Source of the DNA: Cyanobacteria bacterium SZAS-4
GTDB taxonomy: Bacteria; Cyanobacteriota; Vampirovibrionia; Obscuribacterales; Obscuribacteraceae
Length of the DNA stretch: 64,000 nucleotides
Assembly (NCBI GenBank): GCA_018266255.1
Contig: JAFEAT010000012.1
Span: 62,001 to 126,000, forward strand
Reading direction: 5' to 3'
In this document: positions 51,414 to 61,068 of the stretch, piece after piece
Position numbering within the stretch: the first letter of the stretch is position 1
Layout of the letters: each line of letters opens with the position of its first letter
Notes under the pieces: model-generated
Told to the model about the DNA's origin: nothing
What the model saw: only the letters and a program-made list of their open reading frames with translations
The model's database searches: none
Program-made: the position numbers and the translations under genes

Positions 51414-53390
51414 ATGAGTGCAACCATGACCGATGTTATTTGGCAACCCAAGGGCGAATACCTCAACAGCCGCGTCGCTGACTTCATAAAGAAGGAAGGG
51501 CTGAAGGATTGGCAGGACCTTATCAAGAAGTCTTCGGAAGATACCGAGTGGTTCTGGAAAGCCGCGACTGATTACATGGGTTTCCAATGGTCGCGTCCTT
51601 ACGACCAATTAATAGATCAGTCAGGTGGGTTTCCGTGGACGAAATGGTTTGTCGGCGGCGAAATGAATATCGCTGCCAACTGTCTCGATTGGCAGATGGA
51701 GGCTGGTAAAAAAGTCGGTTCCAGAACAAGCGTAGGTAAAGACCATATCGCGTTGATCTGGCAGGGAGAAGACGGTCAGAGTTCCAAGTTGACTTATGGC
51801 GAACTGAATGAAATGTCTGGCAAAGTGGCTGCCGTGCTCGCCAAGTTGGATGTTAAAGCTGGTGATGCGGTTGGTATCTATATGCCGATGGTACCAGAAG
51901 TGGTGGCGGTGCTATTTGGTTGCCTGAAAGCTGGCGCAGTCGCGGTGCCCGTGTTCAGTGGCTATGGCGCTCACGCTCTCGTCGCGCGTATGGAAGATTC
52001 CGAAGCGAAAATTCTCTTCACTGCTGATTTTGGCAAGCGAAAAGGAAAGTTGATTCCGATCAAAAATGATGTCGACGATGCCGCGACAAAATTGCCTGGA
52101 CTCAAGCATGTAGTCGTGCTCAAGCACGTCGGCAACGAGATCAACTGGGTTGAAGGAAGAGACATCTGGTTTAACGATGTGGTCGATGCTGCCACTCCAG
52201 CTCCAACTAAATTGGATTTGCCGGCAGAGCATCCATCAATGTATCTCTACACCTCAGGTACGACAGGTAAGCCGAAAGGTTGTGTGCACACTCACGCCGG
52301 TGCGCTTGCTCAAATCGGAAAAGAACTCGGATTCACATATGACGTTCAACCAGAAGATGTTTTCTTCTGGGTTTCTGACATCGGCTGGATGATGGGTCCA
52401 TGGGAGATGATCGGCGTTACTTTCTGGGGCGGCACTATCGTTATTTTCGAGGGTGCGCCAACGCATCCGGCGCCGGATATCTTATGGGAAATTGTCGAAA
52501 AACATAAAGTCACTACGTTAGGAATTAGCCCAACTGCAATTCGCAGCTTGCGCACTTTTGGTGATGAATGGATTCACAAGCACGATTTGAGCAAGTTGAG
52601 AATGCTCGGATCCACAGGCGAAGCTTGGGATGAAGACAGTTACATGTGGTACTTCAACAACGTTGGCGGCAAACGTTGCCCGATTATGAACATCTCGGGT
52701 GGAACGGAACTAGTCGGCTGTTTGCTGATGCCACTACCTTTGATGCCGATCAAAGCTTGCTCACTTGGAAGCGCCGGTCTGGCAATGGACGTCGACGTTT
52801 TCGATGAAGAGGGCAACAGTGTCAAAAATGCAATCGGACATCTGGTCTGCAAAAAGCCTGCTCCGTCGATGACAAAAGGGTTTTTGAAAGATCCTGACCG
52901 CTACATCGAAACTTACTTCAGCAAATTTCCTGGAGTTTGGTATCACGGTGATTGGGCCAAAGTGGATCCCGATGGTGCGTTCTTCTTGTTCGGACGTTCC
53001 GATGACACGGTTAAAGTCGCTGGCAAGAGGGTTGGACCTGGCGAAGTTGAATCGGTGTTGGTAGAGCATGCGAAAGTGGCCGAAGCTGCCGTTATCGGTG
53101 TGCCGCACGAAATCAAAGGCGATGCGCTGGTTTGTTTCGTTGTGCTCAATCCAAATGTAGCCGAGTCAAAAGAACTGGAGAAGGAATTGCGCTATATGGT
53201 AGGAGACAGGCTCGGTGCAGTTCTCAGACCTGAAATCATTCACTTCGTGCCCACTTTGCCGAAGACGCGATCTGGCAAAATTGTTCGAGCCACAATTCGT
53301 CGTCGTTACTTAGGCGAACCAGTCGGAGATTTGTCATCAGTCGAAAACCCTGATGCCATCGAGTCGATCAAACCACTTTCCAAAATCTGA
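51414..53390 (+). CDS. Acetyl/acyl-CoA synthetase, AMP-forming
   Basis: From ATG 51414 (GGAA upstream) the protein has 658 residues. The ACS N-terminal segment with W-F-V-G-G-E-M-N-I-A is followed by the AMP-binding P-loop Y-T-S-G-T-T-G-K-P-K-G (about 281-291). Further on are the adenine/acyl-pocket region (S-D-I-G-W-M-M-G-P-W), Y-H-G-D-W-A and the catalytic lysine in T-R-S-G-K-I-V-R-A near the C-terminus. This is the acetyl-CoA synthetase layout. Close relatives use acetate or propionate, so the exact acid is not certain. It stands alone, with a control region upstream shared with the hydrolase gene. Confidence 0.9.
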   Translation: MSATMTDVIWQPKGEYLNSRVADFIKKEGLKDWQDLIKKSSEDTEWFWKAATDYMGFQWSRPYDQLIDQSGGFPWTKWFVGGEMNIAANCLDWQMEAGKKVGSRTSVGKDHIALIWQGEDGQSSKLTYGELNEMSGKVAAVLAKLDVKAGDAVGIYMPMVPEVVAVLFGCLKAGAVAVPVFSGYGAHALVARMEDSEAKILFTADFGKRKGKLIPIKNDVDDAATKLPGLKHVVVLKHVGNEINWVEGRDIWFNDVVDAATPAPTKLDLPAEHPSMYLYTSGTTGKPKGCVHTHAGALAQIGKELGFTYDVQPEDVFFWVSDIGWMMGPWEMIGVTFWGGTIVIFEGAPTHPAPDILWEIVEKHKVTTLGISPTAIRSLRTFGDEWIHKHDLSKLRMLGSTGEAWDEDSYMWYFNNVGGKRCPIMNISGGTELVGCLLMPLPLMPIKACSLGSAGLAMDVDVFDEEGNSVKNAIGHLVCKKPAPSMTKGFLKDPDRYIETYFSKFPGVWYHGDWAKVDPDGAFFLFGRSDDTVKVAGKRVGPGEVESVLVEHAKVAEAAVIGVPHEIKGDALVCFVVLNPNVAESKELEKELRYMVGDRLGAVLRPEIIHFVPTLPKTRSGKIVRATIRRRYLGEPVGDLSSVENPDAIESIKPLSKI

Positions 53391-53910
53391 TAGGATTCTT
53401 CGCCGAATCCGACTCGGAATAGTTTTGTGGAATTTGATTGGAAATTTTCTCGCACATTAAAGAGCGGGGTATGTCCTTTCAGGGCGATATCCCTGTTTGT
53501 GTTAAGCAAAAAACGCGGGTTTTTGATTGTCTTAAAATGCTTTGTGCGCGGTTGATTTCGGAAACGACGAAGTCCTGAAACCGTGATGTAATATAACTTC
53601 ATTAAGCTCTGGATTAGCGCCACCAGGGATATACCCGCTCTCTAATGTTTTCAGTGCGCGTCGATAATTTGCGTACACTTTGTGCCACGAATTTGAGAAA
53701 ATTCGTCTTTACCATAGACTTGCTTACTATATTTGTCTCCATCCATCGCAATCGATCATCCTTCTTTCAAGGCGGTCTTCGCGTGTGTATTTACTAATTG
53801 TTGGAATTCTCGGTGGTAATGCAGTTTTCTGCATACAACAATTTCACAAGTTTTCCGTACAGTGTCCGAGCCCACAAATATTTACTGAGACATGAATCGG
53901 GAGAAAGATC
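53391..53910. other. 520-base gap with several small hairpins and no supportable gene
   Basis: The gap holds a six-pair hairpin directly after the synthetase stop (GGATTC with GAATCC, 53393-53410). A CAGGG/CCCTG hairpin followed by TTTGTG at 53480-53501 could act as a weak terminator. An AAAAA/TTTTT pairing lies near 53510, and an eight-pair ACGAATTT/AAATTCGT stem near 53687. No frame here has convincing coding character. The ribosome binding site of the next gene (GGGAG at 53899-53903) is clear. Confidence 0.45.
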
Positions 53911-56331
53911 ATGGCTACTAATGATGCGCTCATTTCCAAGGCGGTTGACGATGCGAAAAACGCAAAACCAAATGACGCTTCCGCACCGCAGCATATCCTC
54001 GATGATATTTACGATATTAAGACTCGTGACCGAGGTGATGCAAACCGCCTGAAGAGCGATTACACCGCTTTGTCCAATGCTCTGCATGAGCAGGGACTAT
54101 TGCCAGGTTTAGTAATCAGCGACTCTAATGCTGGCAGTCTTACTGTCACCAATGAAGATGGCAAGGTGCAAATTCTCGATGCAAGTGCATTTGGCAAGAA
54201 GTTGAATGATCCGAAAAAATCGGGTGGCGATTCAGGACCAGGTTCCGACATTCCCAATCCGAAGCAATTGCCTGAGCGCAATCATGGTGGAGATGGTTCG
54301 GTTGACCCAGTTACTCGCGATAACCTCGGTCGCGTTACGCAAATTACCAACGCTGACGGATCCGTTACTACCGTTGAATACGAAGGACTCTTGGACAAGT
54401 CACCTAACAAAGTTACTACGATCAAGAAAGATGGCACGACCTATACTTACGAGAAGACCGGAACCAACTGGGCTGAGACAACGCAGCCAGTGGGCGGTGC
54501 CCCGGTCGTCAACACGAATGTTGATTGGGTGCAAGTTTCAAATACAGGCGATGTCTCCACCAAAGATGGCAGCGTCACTCAAGTTTTTCATGCTAACGGA
54601 AGTGTCGATGTCGCGACTCAGAAGGACGGCGGACCTACGACTAGGGCTCACTATCAATATGGTCCCGATGGTCAGCTGACTTCAGTTACTCGCACCAATC
54701 CAGATGGATCGACTGACACTTTTAACAGCAGTAAGTTTTTTGGATGGCAGATGACGTCTTATGATGCTAACCATCAAGTCATCGATCGTTCGCCAGCCTC
54801 GAATGTAGTGGTTAACGCTGATGGTGGCATTAGTTACGACTCGGGTAATGCTCACGTAGATATCGAAGGCTACGGAGCCAAACACGTGACTGAGACGACA
54901 AGCTACGGAACGTATGAGCAGAGCTTCGATCCGTCGGGCAAGCTAACTACAGTCGTGCGGACAGATAACACCACTGGCAAGACTGAGTTGATCAGTTATA
55001 TCAAAGACGGTGAAGGAAAGCTGATCGTATTTGATACCAACAATCCTGATAGCTACTCTAACTATGATGTACAAATCAATTCTGATGGTTCATACAGCTA
55101 TCAAGTCAAAGGCATTGAGATCGACCATGGTGTCGATTTTACTAAAGACGGTCTGAAACAGCTTCCGGTCGACCCTGACTTTGCTGAAGTTGCGACAGAA
55201 AATGGAGTCAACGTCACTCGCTCGGTAGTTGATGGAAAAATTCAATACGAGTACAGCGTTGAAGTAGACGGTGAGCATCTAGTACTGTTGACGAGCGAAG
55301 GACCGGCTGAAGCCGACGCGCACAGCTTGGAAGAGTTGCGAGATGAAAAATTGTCTGAAGTCGAAGAGGACTACAACGTCAATTTTGGTAAGGACGGTCA
55401 AACTACAGACGTTGATGGAGAGCAAGTTCCACTGAGGACGCCTAACTTGGGTCAGGTGTATGGTGTCGAATCAGCACTGGCTCGTTCGCAACCAGATGTG
55501 GTGACAGCAAGTGGCAAACCTTTAGAAGTTGACTTCACTGCCGTGCAAGGCGAGAACGATAATAAGGGCGGCTTTGCAGATGGATCTAGAGTTGTGCTTG
55601 AGCCGAACGGAGGAGATGATACTCCCGATCAAGTCATGCGAGTGTTTATGCATGAACTCGCTCACAATGGACAACATCGTTTATATGGCGACGACGAAAC
55701 TTTCCGCACTGCTTACGCTGCTCAATTTGGCTTTGTCAAAGTCGGTGATGACTGGCTTTTGCAGACAAAGGATGGGCGCTATCTCAAGTCTATACCCGGT
55801 GAGGGTGGTGTCGGTAGCAGTGGCTGGATGCTCACCGACAAAGACGGGAATCCGATCGATGCAAACGGCAACCCTTCAAGTAATCCGCAAAAATTTACTA
55901 ACGACGAAGCCCGAGATCTTGCACTAGTTCGCCCCGCTAGCGGTTATTTCCCAAATCCTGCTGAGGCAGGTGCTGAAGCCACTTCCAAATTCCGCGGTGG
56001 AGAGCAAAGTCGCGCTGAGTTTCTCGCAAGCAATCCAGATACTTATGCCGTAGCAAAGCAAGTAGATCAGCTCGACATAAACAAAACATACGGACTCGAT
56101 GCTAACGGTCAACCGAAATACATTAGAAATCCAGACGGAATACTTGTTGCAAACACACCTGAGAACCAAGCCGCGGTCAAAGAGTTTGAAGATTCCGTTA
56201 CTTCTGGAAGTTTTGGTGGAGTTGCTGGAGGACTTGGTGGCAACGGACAGAAGATCGAGCCTAAAGGCTTTGGTCTCGTCGATTTGAAGCCCGGAGTCGA
56301 TTACATGCCTGCAATGGAAAAGGCTGGTTGA
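53911..56331 (+). CDS. Large YD-repeat protein with C-terminal zincin-like domain
   Basis: The 806 residues have no signal peptide. Residues about 125-400 contain YD/Rhs-like units (D-N-L-G-R-V-T-Q-I-T-N-A-D-G-S-V and Y-G-P-D-G-Q-L-T-S-V-T-R-T-N). The C-terminal 300 residues carry H-E-L-A-H-N-G-Q-H at 581-589, an HExxH zinc site, followed by P-A-E-A-G-A-E with Glu685 or Glu689 as a likely third ligand. This layout (repeat shell plus C-terminal protease domain) resembles polymorphic toxins. It could equally be a surface protease. GGGAG lies seven bases before the start. No immunity-like gene follows immediately. Confidence 0.7.
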   Translation: MATNDALISKAVDDAKNAKPNDASAPQHILDDIYDIKTRDRGDANRLKSDYTALSNALHEQGLLPGLVISDSNAGSLTVTNEDGKVQILDASAFGKKLNDPKKSGGDSGPGSDIPNPKQLPERNHGGDGSVDPVTRDNLGRVTQITNADGSVTTVEYEGLLDKSPNKVTTIKKDGTTYTYEKTGTNWAETTQPVGGAPVVNTNVDWVQVSNTGDVSTKDGSVTQVFHANGSVDVATQKDGGPTTRAHYQYGPDGQLTSVTRTNPDGSTDTFNSSKFFGWQMTSYDANHQVIDRSPASNVVVNADGGISYDSGNAHVDIEGYGAKHVTETTSYGTYEQSFDPSGKLTTVVRTDNTTGKTELISYIKDGEGKLIVFDTNNPDSYSNYDVQINSDGSYSYQVKGIEIDHGVDFTKDGLKQLPVDPDFAEVATENGVNVTRSVVDGKIQYEYSVEVDGEHLVLLTSEGPAEADAHSLEELRDEKLSEVEEDYNVNFGKDGQTTDVDGEQVPLRTPNLGQVYGVESALARSQPDVVTASGKPLEVDFTAVQGENDNKGGFADGSRVVLEPNGGDDTPDQVMRVFMHELAHNGQHRLYGDDETFRTAYAAQFGFVKVGDDWLLQTKDGRYLKSIPGEGGVGSSGWMLTDKDGNPIDANGNPSSNPQKFTNDEARDLALVRPASGYFPNPAEAGAEATSKFRGGEQSRAEFLASNPDTYAVAKQVDQLDINKTYGLDANGQPKYIRNPDGILVANTPENQAAVKEFEDSVTSGSFGGVAGGLGGNGQKIEPKGFGLVDLKPGVDYMPAMEKAG

Positions 56332-56471
56332 GCATCGTCGGTCAGATTTATTCGCGTTAACCTTCCTGTGCAATGTCATGTGGAGTAGGCGATAATGCAA
56401 ACAGGTGTGAATGGTCGCTCGTTTGAAGCTCTGCTGCACCTGATCGGCGATTGTTGGAGCCAGGAGACGGT

Positions 56472-57143
56472 ATGAGTACAAGTCGATTTTTGCTAGGGTT
56501 ACTTGCGCTCGGAGCAATCCAGAACACTGCGTCCGCCCCTGTGGCTTTCGCTGAAGAGACGTTGCGCGCTGATGTCCCTCGTCTTGATACCAGACCCGTA
56601 CAGAAGCGTGCTCCGCTATCGGGTAGCGTCAGTGTGCAAGCAAATCACAAGCTTCCGGCGCCAGTGGTTGCTCGTAAACCGGCGCCAATTGCTCAGCCTA
56701 AGACAGTGGTCTCGGTTGCGCCACAGCGTGCACCTTTGACCGCCTCTGCCAACAGTTTTGGAGGCGTTCCGATGCAGGGCGCTCTCGACCGCAATCCCTA
56801 CATGCGTGGATATACCGGATTCAATCCTTATGCTATGCGCGCTCAACAGATGCATCAGATGATGCAGCAGCAGGCACAGAAGAAATGGACGAACCCTGAT
56901 GACGCACCATATCGTTGGGGGCAATGCGGCACTGGTGGTTACTATGACACCACCGGCACATACAAAGGTCCCATGGTCTGGGGCGATAAGCTCGCTTCGT
57001 ACGGTGGACGCTTCTTCGATGGCACGCCAGTTCCCAAAGGCGAAGTGAAGGTTAATCAGATGGGTCACATCTGGTGGCAAAATCAATTATCGACTAACTT
57101 CGTCAAGCAAGAAGAGTTGCGTAAGAAAGGCTTGCCGTATTAA
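56472..57143 (+). CDS. Secreted Met/Gln-rich protein of unknown function
   Basis: From ATG 56472 (AGGAG upstream) the protein has 223 residues with a signal peptide (about 1-29, cleavage after F-A-E or A-F-A) and a Pro/Val/Arg-rich linker. A Gln/Met-rich segment (A-M-R-A-Q-Q-M-H-Q-M-M-Q-Q-Q-A-Q) and a Trp/Gly/Tyr-rich C-terminal domain follow (W-G-Q-C-G-T-G-G-Y-Y-D). No family is recognised. Its last codon overlaps the end of ftsY on the other strand by four bases. Confidence 0.6.
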   Translation: MSTSRFLLGLLALGAIQNTASAPVAFAEETLRADVPRLDTRPVQKRAPLSGSVSVQANHKLPAPVVARKPAPIAQPKTVVSVAPQRAPLTASANSFGGVPMQGALDRNPYMRGYTGFNPYAMRAQQMHQMMQQQAQKKWTNPDDAPYRWGQCGTGGYYDTTGTYKGPMVWGDKLASYGGRFFDGTPVPKGEVKVNQMGHIWWQNQLSTNFVKQEELRKKGLPY

Positions 57144-58228
57144 GCAAACAGCGCTTCGATAAATAGATTCGGTTCGAAGTCTCTCAGATCGTCCATCTGC
57201 TCGCCCAATCCAATCAATTTGACTGGAATTTTTAGTTCGCGTGCAACACTGAATACGACACCACCTTTTGCGCTGCCGTCTAACTTAGTCAAGATCACGC
57301 CAGTCAGGGGGCAGACTTCGGTGAATACTTTCGCCTGTTGCAAGCCGTTCTGACCGATCGATGCATCTAGCACGAGGAGCGATTCTAGAGGTTTGTCGCC
57401 TGCGTGTTTTTCGACCACTCCACGCACTTTCTTCAACTCGGACATGAGATTTGCTTTGTTGTGCAATCTGCCTGCGGTATCGATCACCAATACATCGTAG
57501 TTTTCGTCTTTGGCTCGTTGAATAGCCTGGAACACAACTGCACCCGGGTCTGAGCCGTCTTGCAAACGCACGATATCAACGCCGGCTCTGCCTGCCCAAA
57601 TTTCCAATTGAGTTTCTGCGGCCGCTCTGAATGTGTCGGCGGCCGCCATCAATACCTTCTTCCCTTCCTGTTTAAAGCGCCAGGCAAGTTTGCCGATGCT
57701 GGTTGTTTTGCCTGTGCCGTTCACACCCACAACCATGTAGATGTTGAGTACACCTGGCTTGTAATTCAACTTGTATGTAGGAATGTCTGCCAGCATTGTC
57801 GTGAATTCTGACTTCAAAAATGATTCGACATCTTTGCTGTTCCAATTCTTTGCTTTCGCTTCTTTGCGCAAATGAGAGCACAGTAGTTCTACTGTTGGCA
57901 GTCCAAGATCGGCTCTAATCAGCTTTTCTTCAATGTCTTCGAGATAATCTTCATCAATGGCGCGCGTAGGAGCTGGTGGCGCAGGTGGTGCTACCGGTGC
58001 TACTGGTGCCGCTGGTTGTTGTGATTGGTTTGAACCTGAATTTATCCCCGCCAGTTCCTGAACGGGAGTTTCGCTATCAGGTGCTCTGTCGACGACCGAG
58101 TCTACAACGGCAGTTTTCGTTCGTGCTAAAGCCGTTTTGAGCTTTCCGAGAGTTGCGCCCCACCAGGTTTTGCCTTGCTCCGGTGCTTGTTCTTGCCCTT
58201 GTTGTACTTCGTTTTCTTCGCTGCTCAT
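57140..58228 (-). CDS. ftsY: Signal recognition particle receptor FtsY
   Basis: It docks SRP-ribosome complexes at the membrane and hydrolyses GTP. The 362 residues have a short N-terminal region (about 1-95, Pro/Ala/acidic) and the N domain (about 95-150). The G domain contains the P-loop G-V-N-G-T-G-K-T-T-S-I-G-K, D-T-A-G-R-L-H-N-K and T-K-L-D-G-S-A-K-G-G. The acidic A domain is shorter than in E. coli. It starts six bases after nusB on the same strand. Confidence 0.95.
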   Translation of the reverse strand: MSSEENEVQQGQEQAPEQGKTWWGATLGKLKTALARTKTAVVDSVVDRAPDSETPVQELAGINSGSNQSQQPAAPVAPVAPPAPPAPTRAIDEDYLEDIEEKLIRADLGLPTVELLCSHLRKEAKAKNWNSKDVESFLKSEFTTMLADIPTYKLNYKPGVLNIYMVVGVNGTGKTTSIGKLAWRFKQEGKKVLMAAADTFRAAAETQLEIWAGRAGVDIVRLQDGSDPGAVVFQAIQRAKDENYDVLVIDTAGRLHNKANLMSELKKVRGVVEKHAGDKPLESLLVLDASIGQNGLQQAKVFTEVCPLTGVILTKLDGSAKGGVVFSVARELKIPVKLIGLGEQMDDLRDFEPNLFIEALFA

Positions 58229-58234
58229 AGTCTT

Positions 58235-59095
58235 TTACAGTTTGCTCAAACTCTCGTCGTCGACGTTGGCATCAGTGGTTGTGCGGTCTTTGAACGCGCC
58301 TTTGAGGCGGAAGTGTTTCGCTTCTTCAGACAAGTCTGACAGTACACCGTTGATGAACTTGGCTGCTTTCTCGTCGGCAAAACGATGTGCGAGTTCGACG
58401 GCTTCGCTAATAGCCACGTTCACAGGTACTTCATCAATGAAGAATGCTTCGGCGCAGGCCAGTCTCAGAATGTCACGGTCGATGCTGACCATGCGATCTA
58501 CATTCCATTTCGCTTTGGCAAATTTGATAAATTCATCAATCTCTTTGCGGTGCTCGACATAGACAGTGATCAGCAACACGAGGAAATCGCGAATGTCGCT
58601 CTTGTCGTTCTTCGGAATATGGCTTTGTCCGGCGTGACCGCAATTTTTGCATTCTACGATTATTGGAGTGGTGCCTTCCAGCAACTGTAGGTCTGGAACA
58701 TCGAGCGCTTCAGCTGCGAAGTTGAGAGCGCGGTCTAACTTTTCAACGGCTTCCTTCAGCTGCCCTGTTGTCACAGGCACTGAACGAAAATCATCCACCG
58801 CATCTTTATTACGCGGATGGTCGAATTCGATATCGGCGAGCGACTGAGCGCAATTGAGTAGAATAGCGTTCGCATCAGCAAGATTCTGTTTTGCGTAATC
58901 GCAAAGCATCCTCACTGACTTCGAAACAATGATGTCTAGTTCTTGTTTTTCAAGTTTTTCGCGTTCTTTTGGAAGCTGCGGCATGACAATTACCGCTAGT
59001 TCTCGCGCTATTCTGCGTCCTGTTGCCACTTGTTTTACCGATGAGAGTTCGCGCCACAAGCCACAGTGCTTGTTCTTCCGACCCATAGATGTCAC
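58235..59095 (-). CDS. nusB: Transcription antitermination factor NusB, cyanobacterial-type long form
   Basis: The C-terminal half (about 150-275) is the NusB helical domain (D-I-L-R-L-A-C-A-E-A-F-F, V-A-I-S-E-A-V-E-L-A, F-I-N-G-V-L). The N-terminal half (G-R-R-I-A-R-E-L-A-V-I-V-M-P-Q-L-P onward) matches the extended N-terminus of cyanobacterial NusB. An insert with C-K-N-C near 173 could bind a metal. The start is uncertain: ATG 59095 gives 286 residues, while a GTG about 22 codons downstream would give the form closest to cyanobacterial homologues. Its role is rRNA antitermination. It is in operon with ftsY. Confidence 0.9.
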   Translation of the reverse strand: MTSMGRKNKHCGLWRELSSVKQVATGRRIARELAVIVMPQLPKEREKLEKQELDIIVSKSVRMLCDYAKQNLADANAILLNCAQSLADIEFDHPRNKDAVDDFRSVPVTTGQLKEAVEKLDRALNFAAEALDVPDLQLLEGTTPIIVECKNCGHAGQSHIPKNDKSDIRDFLVLLITVYVEHRKEIDEFIKFAKAKWNVDRMVSIDRDILRLACAEAFFIDEVPVNVAISEAVELAHRFADEKAAKFINGVLSDLSEEAKHFRLKGAFKDRTTTDANVDDESLSKL

Positions 59096-59173
59096 ATGTT
59101 ACCATGGCGACCCACACGCGAACGATTTCGCCGTTATTGCTTAAAGTGTCGAAAAGGAAATTAGCACCAAATC

Positions 59174-59737
59174 ATGCGCATTACAGGTGGAGAAGCTAGA
59201 GGGCGCTTGGTCCCCAGCCCTGAAGGGCTGGCTGTTCGACCCACTGCTTCCAAAATCAGGCAGGCATTTTTTAACATTTTGCAAGGGAAAGTCGGTCAGT
59301 GCGATTTTCTTGATGTCTTCGCCGGAACCGGGTTGATGGGCTTGGAAGCGCTCAGCCGAGGAGCGAATTCGCTGGTCTCTATCGAAGCTGAACGTCGTAT
59401 GGCAAGAGCACTTGAAGACAGTTTGAAGGCGCTCGGCTTTGACGGAGAAGTAATCTGTGGCGACTATCGACATATTCTGTCGACCTTGCCGCCGCTAAAG
59501 TTCGATATCGTCTTTGCAGATCCACCGTACAAAACAAATTATCCCAACGGAGTGGTGGAGATGGTCGAACTTCATGACTTGCTAAAATCGGAAGGAATTT
59601 TGGCGATCGAGCACAAGCGCGATTTTCGATTCGATCAACCGAAAGGATCGCTGAAAGTCTACGACCGTCGTCAGTATGGGCAAACAGCGATTTCGTTCTT
59701 TCGCATGCAGAGCGGTGAAGCTGATATCCTAAGGTAG
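59174..59737 (+). CDS. rsmD: 16S rRNA (guanine966-N2)-methyltransferase
   Basis: The 187 residues start M-R-I-T-G-G-E-A-R-G-R, the RsmD opening. They contain the S-adenosylmethionine-binding D-V-F-A-G-T-G-L-M-G-L-E-A-L-S-R-G and the catalytic D-P-P-Y of N6/N2 base methyltransferases. It methylates the 2-amino group of one guanine in the 30S subunit. It is divergent from nusB, which suits its ribosome-biogenesis role. Confidence 0.92.
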   Translation: MRITGGEARGRLVPSPEGLAVRPTASKIRQAFFNILQGKVGQCDFLDVFAGTGLMGLEALSRGANSLVSIEAERRMARALEDSLKALGFDGEVICGDYRHILSTLPPLKFDIVFADPPYKTNYPNGVVEMVELHDLLKSEGILAIEHKRDFRFDQPKGSLKVYDRRQYGQTAISFFRMQSGEADILR

Positions 59738-59823
59738 TCTGTGCAGGAAGCTGCGCGACTGAGCTCAGGTGTTTTGGCGCGATGCCTGGTGGCGTTGCTG
59801 AGAATTAGAAAGGTCACGAAAAT

Positions 59824-61068
59824 ATGGCAGACGAGCAGACCCAGATTCGCATCGGCGATCTCTTACTGCAGTCTGGAATTCTGACATCTGATTACATTCG
59901 AGATGCTCTTCACAACTTCGAGCAGCGCGGTTTGCCGATTGGCAAAGTTCTGGTCATGTCTGGCTATCTGACCGAGGCTCAATTGCGCACGGCGCTGGAA
60001 GTGCAATCGCTCGTCAACGACGGTTTGATTCCGCTGCAAGTTGGTCTTGCCGTTTTGCAAATCGCTCACAAAGATAAAATTCCACTTGCTGAAGCCCTTC
60101 AGTCCTCAGGTTTTGTGCAGCCTGAAGACCAGGCGACGAATAAATTGGGGCAGCTTCTTGTCGCTGCCATGATCGTGACCAATAAAGAATTGGACGAAGC
60201 GCTGCAAACAAATGTCAGAACAGGACTGCCTCTCGGTCACATCTTTTGTTTCCGTGGATTTGTTTCACAGCAGCTGATCAACACTGCGTTGCTGGCGCAG
60301 CAACTGATTCGTCGCGGCATGATCGATCGCGAAGCCGCTATCCTTGGATTGCGCGCTGCTGCGGAACGAGAAAAAAGATTGGAAAAAGCCGAAATCAACC
60401 GCGGGTTTTTGCGCTTGCCTAACAAGCCCACATTGAAGCTGGGCGAGTTGTTCATGGAAGCCAAAATCATCAGCGAGACCGCGCTGTTAGATGCACTAAA
60501 TCGTTCATTGAGCATCGGCGCGTTCATCGGTGAAGTGTTTGTCGAATTGAATTTGGCGCCGCAAAATGTCGTAGACGCTGGTGTCGAAATTCAGGAGATG
60601 TTGGATAACGGCACTCTCACTGTCGCTTACGCAGCAGAGGCACTGATGATGGTGCGCAAGGATAACACTCCGCTCTATAAAACAGTGGCAGAAGTAGCGG
60701 TGTTTCGCCAGCGCAAAAATAAAGCCGTCGATTTGATGGAAATTCTGACTTCTTCCGGGCAAGTGACTCTAATCAACGTGCCTGGCGAGATTCAAGAGCG
60801 TCTGGAGCTGAGCTATAACCAGGCTACCGACGTATGCAAATTACTTTTGCAGCACAATCTTGTCAATGAAAGGGCGATGTACGCTGGTCTTAGATGTGTG
60901 TATTTGATCGACGAGAAGCTTATCAATTTTCAGCAAGCGATCATGGCTCTCGATTTTTCATTGCGTGCCAACTTGACTTTGGACGAAGCAATCTTTCAAC
61001 TTGGATGGACGCAAAGAACGCGTCTGCGTGTGCCGCCTGAAGGCGAGCAGGCGGGCGCAGCTACGTAG
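59824..61068 (+). CDS. MshEN-like repeat protein (four repeats)
   Basis: The 414 residues hold four units of about 90 residues. The first opens I-R-I-G-D-L-L-L-Q-S-G-I and has G-K-V-L-V-M-S-G-Y-L, identical to the matching stretch of the two-unit protein at 14348. The second and third follow with N-K-L-G-Q-L-L-V-A-A-M and L-K-L-G-E-L-F-M-E-A-K, and the fourth is more divergent. There is no ATPase domain, signal peptide or membrane helix. Binding of cyclic di-GMP or a secretion ATPase partner is possible from the family. Its end overlaps the end of the HD protein gene by eight bases on the opposite strand. Confidence 0.65.
   Translation: MADEQTQIRIGDLLLQSGILTSDYIRDALHNFEQRGLPIGKVLVMSGYLTEAQLRTALEVQSLVNDGLIPLQVGLAVLQIAHKDKIPLAEALQSSGFVQPEDQATNKLGQLLVAAMIVTNKELDEALQTNVRTGLPLGHIFCFRGFVSQQLINTALLAQQLIRRGMIDREAAILGLRAAAEREKRLEKAEINRGFLRLPNKPTLKLGELFMEAKIISETALLDALNRSLSIGAFIGEVFVELNLAPQNVVDAGVEIQEMLDNGTLTVAYAAEALMMVRKDNTPLYKTVAEVAVFRQRKNKAVDLMEILTSSGQVTLINVPGEIQERLELSYNQATDVCKLLLQHNLVNERAMYAGLRCVYLIDEKLINFQQAIMALDFSLRANLTLDEAIFQLGWTQRTRLRVPPEGEQAGAAT

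Noticed and set aside
55924-56517. 197-codon minus-strand frame
   Set aside because: It is antisense to the end of the YD-repeat protein, whose zincin-like domain and ribosome binding site support the plus strand.
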